Shown here: piece after piece, positions 1 to 5,507 of the stretch
How the letters are laid out: every line of letters starts with the position of its first letter
Numbering within the stretch: the stretch's first letter is position 1
Source of the DNA: an uncultured Armatimonadota bacterium
Lineage (GTDB): Bacteria; Armatimonadota; Fimbriimonadia; Fimbriimonadales; Fimbriimonadaceae
Direction of reading: 5' to 3'
Length of the DNA stretch: 9,348 bases
Assembly (NCBI GenBank): GCA_946478935.1
Contig: CAMLEL010000060.1
Span: 1-9,348 of the forward strand
Translations under genes and position numbers: made by a program
The notes under the pieces: model-generated
The model's database searches: none
Told to the model about the DNA's origin: nothing
What the model saw: the letters and a program-made list of their open reading frames with translations, nothing else

Positions 1-1
1 G

Positions 2-487
2 GAAGGCCAAGAATCCAACGCGCCTCAGGAGCAAACTGATGCCTGGGGACGCTTCGAGGCTCGGCTGATTGCCTTGGGAGGACGGATGGCAAAGCTCGAG
101 GACGTTGTGTTCGCGGACAAAGTCTGTTACATCGACACTGATGTGACTCTCCCGGGTTTGGAGACCACTCAAAACGTCTGGCAAGCCGATATCGGGATCA
201 CCCGTGCTGAGTTCGCCATCGCAGAGACCGGCAGCGTCGTGCTTTCCTCCGGAACTGACCACGCTCGTTTGGCCTCACTTACTCCTCCTGTTCACGTCGT
301 GCTCGTTGACCGCATCGTGAACACTTTGGAGGAAGGGATCGCCCAACTTTCGAATCGCACCAGCGTCATCGTGTCAGGAACGAGCCGAACCGCCGATATC
401 GAAGGAGTGTTGGTTCGGGGAGTCCACGGCCCCGGGGACGTCATCGTTGTAAGATCCGACGGCGGCGACGGCGCAACAAACGCTTAA
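2..487 (+). CDS. lutC: LutC-like LUD-domain lactate utilization protein, 3' part
   Basis: The open frame runs in from the left edge without a stop, so this is the C-terminal 161 residues of a longer protein. LutC proteins are usually somewhat over 200 residues. The stretch reading ADIGITRAEFAIAETGSVVL, followed by an SRTADIEG...GVHGPG segment, is the hallmark end of the LUD (YkgG/LutC) domain. In the LutABC system, LutC works with the iron-sulfur proteins LutA and LutB to oxidise L-lactate to pyruvate in the cytoplasm. A TTG at 74 and an ATG at 86 lie in frame, but conserved-looking sequence continues upstream of both, so neither is likely to be the real start. A lutB-like gene would be expected just left of the window. 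The last 47 bp overlap the end of the opposing VWA gene. Family assignment is firm. The exact role is inferred, because LUD proteins also occur outside lactate operons. Confidence 0.87.
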   Translation, partial: EGQESNAPQEQTDAWGRFEARLIALGGRMAKLEDVVFADKVCYIDTDVTLPGLETTQNVWQADIGITRAEFAIAETGSVVLSSGTDHARLASLTPPVHVVLVDRIVNTLEEGIAQLSNRTSVIVSGTSRTADIEGVLVRGVHGPGDVIVVRSDGGDGATNA

Positions 488-1964
488 TAGCCTTCAGAAG
501 CATAGCTAGCGCCTCGAACAGGTTTGCTGAACTCGTTTGCGTCTTGTCCACAACTGCAATGGATATCTCTTGATCGTCGAAGATCGTCCGCAGTTCGCGC
601 TGCTCGACTGCCAACGTCAAGTCGCGCTCGACCGGGGTCCACTTCGCCGCGTTATCAAACGCCACCCTTGAGGGATCATGGGCCGCAACCGAGCCATGAA
701 TGTTCTTGGCCCAAGTGAAAAGCTCGTCGACTTCAGGGTCGACCGCTCCGTTATGTTCCTTGTATCGGGCGATCAATGCCAGGAGATTCCATATTCGAGC
801 AAAAACTCGTTTGCACATTCCGGCCGAACCGACGCTCGCAATCTCAGTCTCGATCCCATAGAGGATCTTTCCGAAATCCAAAACATCTTCGCGGCGCGGT
901 GTGGAAGCCGATGCCATGAGCGAAGGGTCGATTCGAAACATGAAGTCGCTCCAGTGATTCAGTTTCACGAGCGAATCCTGGTACTGACCGGCGGCAAATG
1001 GATCAAACTCCTCGGGAGTGACTCCGACCAGAAATGTGTGCAGATGCGCATCCCCCAATGGGCACTCCGTCATTCGAGTGACCCCATCGGTGATGAGCGC
1101 GATGTCCACGCGCTCGGTTGTCAGGAGCATCCGTTCGGCCAGCAGTTTGAGCGAGCCCTGTAGGTTGGTCATTCCCTGATACGGATGCGCAAGTATCGCA
1201 GCAACCGCCGACTCAAACGCCGCTCGGCTCTCACCACCAAAAGCGGGGCTTAGTTCGTGACTGAACAGGTAGAGGTAGGTGGGGTTGCCCGCCTCGAATT
1301 GAGTCCGAAGGAATGCGAGTGCGATGCCGCGAGCGACTTCATCGCGCCGATCCCGCCCCGTTCCCATCGAGTCGCTCGCATCGAGGAGCAGGTACCCAAA
1401 TGGATGCTTATCTTCCTTACCTGAATCTTGGTTTGGATCAAGAGATTCTTCTGGAGCCTCAATTGGGGCATGCAGGAGATCGTCGAGATCGTCCTGCACC
1501 CAAGCAGAGCGCAATAGTTCACCCTCCGCCAGTCGCCTTAGAAACTCCTTTGGAGCAAGGCGGCGCAGCAACAGATCCTCGGGTATCGCCTCAGGTATGT
1601 CTTCTGGATCCCGTAGCACCTCCCATTCCTGATCGTGGCTAGGGACAGGGTCCAGGAATGATTGGATGGCAGGTCCCAGCGTGGTTTTTCGCCGCCTGAG
1701 GTCATACGATCGATCGTCTTTCCCCTTGCTGTCTTTGCCACCCGGAATCTGCAGTAAGTCGATGATAGGAGCGGTGTTCCGCGCCGCGATCAACGAGAAC
1801 ATCTGGTACTCCGTCACCTCACCAAGGTCATGGATACCAAACTGAGCGCAGTACTCCCGAAAACCTTGGCGCGATCGCGCGTTTTCGCACCGCCGAAGGT
1901 GATCCTTCGTTCGGTCGTCCGATATTACGAACGACGCCACTTCCTCGACTCTGACGAGCGGCAT
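441..1964 (-). CDS. VWA-domain protein, partner of the adjacent MoxR ATPase
   Basis: This 507-residue protein has a central von Willebrand factor A domain (about residues 187-350). The metal-ion-dependent adhesion site is complete: DASDS (D195, S197, S199), T266 in GMTNLQ and D293 in ITDG. Flanks: an N-terminal region with many charged residues (1-120), an acidic leucine-rich segment (about 120-185), and a helical C-terminal region (about 360-507) ending in six consecutive arginines (498-503). No signal peptide or membrane segment is visible, so it is probably cytoplasmic. In MoxR-VWA pairs the ATPase and the metal-binding VWA protein together remodel or activate client proteins. ViaA, the partner of RavA, has its VWA domain at the C-terminus, so this is not an obvious ViaA orthologue. 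The ATG start has AGGAAA (1972-1977) about 7 bases upstream and lies 15 bp after the ATPase stop, indicating one transcript. The client is unknown. Confidence 0.85.
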   Translation of the reverse strand: MPLVRVEEVASFVISDDRTKDHLRRCENARSRQGFREYCAQFGIHDLGEVTEYQMFSLIAARNTAPIIDLLQIPGGKDSKGKDDRSYDLRRRKTTLGPAIQSFLDPVPSHDQEWEVLRDPEDIPEAIPEDLLLRRLAPKEFLRRLAEGELLRSAWVQDDLDDLLHAPIEAPEESLDPNQDSGKEDKHPFGYLLLDASDSMGTGRDRRDEVARGIALAFLRTQFEAGNPTYLYLFSHELSPAFGGESRAAFESAVAAILAHPYQGMTNLQGSLKLLAERMLLTTERVDIALITDGVTRMTECPLGDAHLHTFLVGVTPEEFDPFAAGQYQDSLVKLNHWSDFMFRIDPSLMASASTPRREDVLDFGKILYGIETEIASVGSAGMCKRVFARIWNLLALIARYKEHNGAVDPEVDELFTWAKNIHGSVAAHDPSRVAFDNAAKWTPVERDLTLAVEQRELRTIFDDQEISIAVVDKTQTSSANLFEALAMLLKAIKRLLRRRRRRILQR

Positions 1965-1971
1965 AGTTTGA

Positions 1972-1977
1972 TTTCCT
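1972..1977 (-). promoter_or_regulatory. Shine-Dalgarno site of the VWA gene
   Basis: On the minus strand the sequence reads AGGAAA, about 7 bases before the ATG at 1964. It lies in the 15-bp gap after the ATPase stop codon (TAG at 1980-1982), which supports translation of the VWA gene from the ATPase transcript. Confidence 0.6.
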
Positions 1978-1979
1978 AG

Positions 1980-3254
1980 CTACAGTTTCTGTTCAAATGC
2001 GATCTGATGTTTTTCGTGGGCCTCACGGACAGTTGCCAAAACCTCTTCCTTCAGCTTCATCGCCGCTGCATGGTCACCGTTTAGGGCCCGAGCCTCCTCT
2101 AAAAGCGATCCCAGCGTCAGGCTCGAATCACGATGCATCCAGCGCCCAATACGAGTTTTCATACGCTCGGACCAGTTCGGTTCGTTGAGCGTGCCATGTC
2201 GCTGGCGGTCGATTGCTTCCGCCACAAGATCAACGATGGCCGCCGCGTGGTCGACCGCTTCTCGATCTCTCACACTAAAAGCCTTTAGCGTGAGATGCAG
2301 GGCGTGGTCAAAAACATTCTCTTCTTCAAAACTGCCAACGGTGGGAATCAGATAGTGCAACGCCGCCAAGTCCTTCACTTCCACCGTGCTTCGCCCACTC
2401 CGAAGAGCCGATGCCATAACCACGTGAATAGCCTTGTTTTTCGATCGGTCGCTGTAGACGAACCGGTCGTCAGCTCGTAGGGCGTTGACTTCCTTTTCAA
2501 AGTCGCTGATGATTTGGTCGAGCATCACGAGAACGTGAGGCGGCACTTTAATTGTGTTGTTGTCGGTTTGGCCATGAATGATCTTGCTCAGCTTGTTCAG
2601 CCAGGCATAAGGCATCATCTGACCTTCCAATGGGGCAACCACGCCGCCGTGCGACGTGATGAATTCGCGACGGATGGCAAACCGCTGCAAAGTGCTTTCC
2701 GCCCGGTGCACGACGCATTTGAACAAGAGCCGGTCCAGCACTGCGCGACTCTCGCGCGTGTCGCGAATGAAGTTGGTTGTGCCAATCGCTGTGTGGAGCA
2801 ATGCTTGTTCCACTTGGGGGCCGTTCAAAAACTCGCGCTCATTTAAGATGCCGTTCAGAGCTCGCAGGACAAAGTCGTTCGCGTCGAATAACTCATCCAA
2901 GAAGGCAAAATGCGCATGGACGATGTAGCCTTCCAAGTTGTGGATGTAAGTGCCCCGCTCAAATGCCTCCAAATCCAAGCCGCCTACTAGCTGCCCTACC
3001 GAAGTCGAGCGGGTGAGCTGAAGCGAAAATGCCGGTCGGGGATCCTCAAACTGAGCAAAAATCGACCTTGCCAATCGTGACTTGGCGAGGCCACGGTCGC
3101 CGATGATCAGGGCGTGCTCACGGGTGAGCAGAGCGTAGAGTATCTGCTCCAATACGGCATCACGTCCGATAAAGTGGTTGCGTAAATGCGCGAAGATGCG
3201 CTCCAACCGGTCCAGAGCTTCCTGGGCGTCGATTTGATTCGGGGCCGATTCCAA
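1980..3254 (-). CDS. MoxR-family AAA+ ATPase, RavA-like
   Basis: This 424-residue protein is a MoxR-type AAA+ ATPase. Walker A is GDRGLAKS (residues 52-59), and Walker B is FAFLDE (116-121), followed by the MoxR-typical segment LRALNGILNEREFLNG. Sensor 1 is in GTTNF (N161), and an arginine-finger region lies in SRAVLDRLLF (R170, R175). The LDEL...ALNGILNER pattern resembles the RavA branch most. RavA itself is about 500 residues with an extra LARA domain, which I do not see here. The C-terminal 200 residues look helical, consistent with the AAA+ lid and an extension. MoxR proteins act as ATP-driven chaperones with VWA partners, and the next gene encodes one. The start is TTG at 3254: a stop lies in frame just upstream, and AGAAGGAA sits 6 bases before it. 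Family assignment is firm; the target is unknown. Confidence 0.92.
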   Translation of the reverse strand: MESAPNQIDAQEALDRLERIFAHLRNHFIGRDAVLEQILYALLTREHALIIGDRGLAKSRLARSIFAQFEDPRPAFSLQLTRSTSVGQLVGGLDLEAFERGTYIHNLEGYIVHAHFAFLDELFDANDFVLRALNGILNEREFLNGPQVEQALLHTAIGTTNFIRDTRESRAVLDRLLFKCVVHRAESTLQRFAIRREFITSHGGVVAPLEGQMMPYAWLNKLSKIIHGQTDNNTIKVPPHVLVMLDQIISDFEKEVNALRADDRFVYSDRSKNKAIHVVMASALRSGRSTVEVKDLAALHYLIPTVGSFEEENVFDHALHLTLKAFSVRDREAVDHAAAIVDLVAEAIDRQRHGTLNEPNWSERMKTRIGRWMHRDSSLTLGSLLEEARALNGDHAAAMKLKEEVLATVREAHEKHQIAFEQKL

Positions 3255-3260
3255 TAACGT

Positions 3261-3268
3261 TTCCTTCT
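3261..3268 (-). promoter_or_regulatory. Strong Shine-Dalgarno site that fixes the TTG start of the MoxR gene
   Basis: The minus strand reads AGAAGGAA ending 6 bases before the TTG at 3254. An in-frame TAG at 3279-3281 closes the frame upstream and no ATG lies between. This is the best Shine-Dalgarno match in the window, so the TTG start is credible and the rare initiator may set the level of the ATPase. Confidence 0.65.
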
Positions 3269-3297
3269 GCTTAACAGACTAAAGGATTTCGCTGAAT

Positions 3298-3326
3298 TTG
3301 GCGAATCCTCCTTCACAGCCTAGACT
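3298..3326 (+). promoter_or_regulatory. Possible sigma70-type promoter for the oxidoreductase gene
   Basis: TTGGCG (3298-3303) and TAGACT (3321-3326) are separated by exactly 17 bases. Each hexamer matches the sigma70 consensus at 4 of 6 positions. Transcription would begin near 3333, about 30 bases before the ATG at 3364. The placement in the divergent spacer is right, but the match is modest and the lineage's promoter consensus is unknown. Confidence 0.35.
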
Positions 3327-3336
3327 CAGAGTCGAG
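3320..3336. promoter_or_regulatory. 17-bp near-palindrome, candidate operator
   Basis: CTAGACTC and GAGTCGAG are inverted around a central A, with 7 of 8 positions pairing. The core GACTC-A-GAGTC is perfect. The element overlaps the -10 hexamer of the proposed promoter and lies between two divergent genes, where a dimeric repressor would typically bind. No regulator gene is present in the window, so the function is inferred from position and symmetry only. Confidence 0.35.
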
Positions 3337-3363
3337 GCTTCGCTTAAACTGGCATCGAGGATT

Positions 3364-4680
3364 ATGGGGAAACAACTGACCAGACGCGACATTTTGAAGG
3401 GTTCGGCGGCAGCTGCCGTCGGCTTGGCACTCTCGAAGGTGGAGGCGGCGCCAACAGAGCCCACACTGCAGGCTGACAAGAAACGGCTTCGCATCGGCAT
3501 CATCGGCTGCGGCGGCAAGGGTTGGAGTGGGATGCAGCAAGCAGCTCAGCATGGTGACATCCTCGCCATTTGCGACACCGATGCCAAAGAGCGGTCCCGA
3601 GGCATGCTTGAGCACCCGCGCGCAACAACCTTCGATGACTACCGGGCCATGCTTGAGGCGATGAAGGGCAAGATCGACGCCGTCGTGGTCAGCACGCCTG
3701 ACCATCATCACGCGATCGCCTCCGCGATGGCGATGAAGCAGGGCCTCCATTGCTATTGCGAGAAGCCACTCACTCGAACAATTTGGGAAGCGCGGCAGCT
3801 TGCGCGAATTGCAAGAGATAAAAAGGTTGCGACGCAAATGGGCAACCAGAGCACCTCGGACACCAACATGCGCAAAATGGCCGCCCTCATTAAGAAGGGC
3901 ACGTTTGGCGACGTGAAAGAAATCCACCTCTGGACGAACCGAGCCGCTGCATATTGGCCTCAGGGCATAGAGCGACCCTTGGCCAAGCGCGTGCCAAAGG
4001 AGTTGGACTTCGATCTTTGGCTGGGCCCGGCGCCAGATCGCCTCTACGGCGAGGGATATCACCCGTTCGCATGGCGCGGCTGGTGGGACTTTGGCACAGG
4101 CGCCTTAGGTGACATGGGCTGCCACCTCATGAACATGACGTTCATGGCGCTCGATCTGCGCGATCCCATCGCGGTGCAGGCAGAAACCAGCGGGCATAAC
4201 AAAGACAGCTTCCCTTCTTGGGCTATCGTGCACTACGAGTTCGGTGAGCGGCAGGGTCGAGCGCCCGTGAAACTCCATTGGTACGATGGCGGAAAGAAGC
4301 CCGATCCGTCTCTTGCACCGGGAGTCACTTTCGGTGGAAACGGACAGATCGTAGTTTGTGAGAAGGCCACGATCTATTGCCCGAATGAGTACGGAACTGA
4401 GTTCCAACTACTTGGCGGCGCACCGATGCCTCAAATTGAGATCGAGGTTTCCCCGGGCCATATGGCGGAATTCGCACGGGCTGCCCTGGGAGGTCCGAGA
4501 GCCTGCTCAGACATTGTGAATTACGCCGGGCCCCTTACCGAGACCGTACTTCTAGGCAACTTGGCAATCTGGGCAAATGGCCCACGCCTGGAGTGGGACG
4601 CCCGAGCGATGAGAGTGAAAGGAACCAAGGAGTTTGACTCGCTGATCCGTCCAAAGTTCCGCGAGGGTTGGGAACTCTAA
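3364..4680 (+). CDS. Tat-exported Gfo/Idh/MocA-family NAD(P)-dependent oxidoreductase
   Basis: This 438-residue protein starts with a twin-arginine signal: TRRDILKG (residues 6-13), then an alanine-rich hydrophobic stretch ending near VEAA. A Rossmann fold follows (GIIGCGGKG, 45-53; acidic D71 after strand 2). The family motif CEKP (E133, K134, P135) is intact, and GDMGCHLMN (D250, H254) supplies the usual catalytic histidine region. The family oxidises or reduces sugars and cyclitols with a nicotinamide cofactor. Tat export of the folded, cofactor-loaded enzyme is known for Zymomonas glucose-fructose oxidoreductase. Exported members near DUF1080 genes have been linked to 3-keto-glycoside formation, and a DUF1080 gene lies convergently next door. 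The frame is open back to a TTG at 3298, but the ATG at 3364 puts the Tat motif in its normal place. The Shine-Dalgarno match there (GAGG, only 3 bases away) is poor. The substrate is not readable from sequence. Confidence 0.9.
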   Translation: MGKQLTRRDILKGSAAAAVGLALSKVEAAPTEPTLQADKKRLRIGIIGCGGKGWSGMQQAAQHGDILAICDTDAKERSRGMLEHPRATTFDDYRAMLEAMKGKIDAVVVSTPDHHHAIASAMAMKQGLHCYCEKPLTRTIWEARQLARIARDKKVATQMGNQSTSDTNMRKMAALIKKGTFGDVKEIHLWTNRAAAYWPQGIERPLAKRVPKELDFDLWLGPAPDRLYGEGYHPFAWRGWWDFGTGALGDMGCHLMNMTFMALDLRDPIAVQAETSGHNKDSFPSWAIVHYEFGERQGRAPVKLHWYDGGKKPDPSLAPGVTFGGNGQIVVCEKATIYCPNEYGTEFQLLGGAPMPQIEIEVSPGHMAEFARAALGGPRACSDIVNYAGPLTETVLLGNLAIWANGPRLEWDARAMRVKGTKEFDSLIRPKFREGWEL

Positions 4681-4729
4681 CCGCTCGGAATCGACTTCGA
4701 CAAGCCTGAATCATGGCGGCCATGGCTAC

Positions 4730-4757
4730 CTTCCTCCTGGTGAGTTACAGGAGGAAG
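4730..4757. terminator. Hairpin between convergent genes, possible bidirectional terminator
   Basis: CTTCCTCCTG (4730-4739) and CAGGAGGAAG (4748-4757) form a perfect 10-bp stem with an 8-base loop. It lies 49 bp after the oxidoreductase stop and 16 bp beyond the DUF1080 stop, where a shared terminator is expected. No T-run follows on either strand, so it is not a classical intrinsic terminator. It could instead block RNA decay or act with Rho. Confidence 0.55.
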
Positions 4758-4773
4758 TGCTTGGAAGGCCGGG

Positions 4774-5454
4774 CTACTTCTTGATTGGCCGAATCTTGAT
4801 GTTCCGGAATGAGACCACGCCATGGTCCCCTTGGATGGCAATCGATCCCTTGCCCAGCATTCCGAAGTTTTGAAACTCATTGAACTTGCTTTTTGCGATC
4901 TTGGCCTTGTATTCCTCGCTGCCCAGTACAAACTCGTAATACCTCTGACCGTTGATCTCGGTAAAGCACTTGTCCGGCGCGATCATCAATCGCAGCTTGT
5001 TCCACTCACCAGCAGGCTTGGCTGCATCTACTTTTGAAGGATACAGCTGGTAAAGAAATCCGGTTGTTTCTACGCCCTCAGCTACCCAGTGGTCGTACAA
5101 TTGAACTTCGGGGCCGCTGTGCCAGGTCGCTCCGCCGGTATCGGCAACGTGAAACATAACACCGCTGTTTCCTCCCTTGGTTAGGTTGAACTCTAGCGTC
5201 AGTTCAAACCAATCGAACTTCTCCTTCGTGACAATGTCGCCAGAATCCAGGGGATTGGTGCTGATCAGCGCACCATCGACAACTTTCCAGCCCGGCCGAA
5301 TTTCTTTTGATTTGAAGTTGGTCCACCCGGCCGTGGTCTTGCCGTCAAAAAGCAATTTCCAGCCAGCCTGGACTTCGTCAGGAGTCAGCGTGTTGTGACC
5401 TTGGATTGCGAGAACAGCGCCTAGGAGTGCAAACATGAGCCTATTGTCGCTCAC
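4774..5454 (-). CDS. Secreted DUF1080 protein (3-keto-disaccharide hydrolase family)
   Basis: This is a protein of 226 residues, a usual length for a single-domain DUF1080 protein. It has the N-terminal GWKLLFDGKTTAGW block (31-44), GNSGVMFHV (95-103), GPEVQLYDH (114-122) and a closing block around IQGDHGVVSFRNIKIRPI (207-224). All are typical of this concanavalin-like beta-sandwich family (PF06439). Members have been described as hydrolysing 3-keto-glycosides made by Gfo/Idh/MocA dehydrogenases, which fits the convergent neighbour. The N-terminus (residues 6-18, MFALLGAVLAIQG) is a short signal peptide, so the protein probably acts in the periplasm or outside. Start: GTG at 5454 gives an arginine before the hydrophobic core. 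ATG at 5436 would give a 220-residue protein beginning at MFALLG. Neither has a good Shine-Dalgarno site. The family is certain; the substrate is unknown. Confidence 0.9.
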   Translation of the reverse strand: MSDNRLMFALLGAVLAIQGHNTLTPDEVQAGWKLLFDGKTTAGWTNFKSKEIRPGWKVVDGALISTNPLDSGDIVTKEKFDWFELTLEFNLTKGGNSGVMFHVADTGGATWHSGPEVQLYDHWVAEGVETTGFLYQLYPSKVDAAKPAGEWNKLRLMIAPDKCFTEINGQRYYEFVLGSEEYKAKIAKSKFNEFQNFGMLGKGSIAIQGDHGVVSFRNIKIRPIKK

Positions 5455-5471
5455 GAGCTACCGATTTTGCG

Positions 5472-5495
5472 ACCCAATCCAGAAAACTGGTGGGT
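5472..5495 (+). promoter_or_regulatory. Stem-loop in the leader of the M14-GH20 operon
   Basis: ACCCA (5472-5476) pairs with TGGGT (5491-5495), and CCAG (5479-5482) with CTGG (5487-5490), around an AAAA loop with a two-base bulge on the left arm. It ends 12 bases before the ATG at 5508 and could affect ribosome access, as no clear Shine-Dalgarno is present. It would also bury the alternative GTG start at 5490. No function is known. Confidence 0.3.
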
Positions 5496-5507
5496 AACGT
5501 AAGCTTC

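Noticed and set aside
3115..3130. TGCTCAC and GTGAGCA inverted repeat around GG in the MoxR gene
   Set aside because: It lies within coding sequence just upstream of Walker A, with a 2-base loop too small for a good RNA hairpin; likely chance.
3255..3340. Minus-strand promoter for the MoxR operon (TTCGCC with a TTTAGTCT-like -10)
   Set aside because: The hexamer matches are too poor and the spacing too flexible to support a specific call, although a promoter must lie in or near this spacer.
3298..3363. Longer form of the oxidoreductase starting at TTG 3298
   Set aside because: It would place 22 extra residues before the Tat motif and translate the promoter-like element and palindrome. ATG 3364 gives a normal Tat signal.
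3313..4062. 249-codon open frame on the minus strand inside the oxidoreductase gene
   Set aside because: It is antisense to a gene with clear family motifs, its translation is histidine- and arginine-rich with no recognisable domain, and no ribosome site precedes it.
3364..4680. Calling the oxidoreductase a GH109-type NAD-dependent glycosidase
   Set aside because: It keeps the oxidoreductase-typical EKP motif and I cannot see features that would place it in GH109 rather than the wider Gfo/Idh/MocA family.
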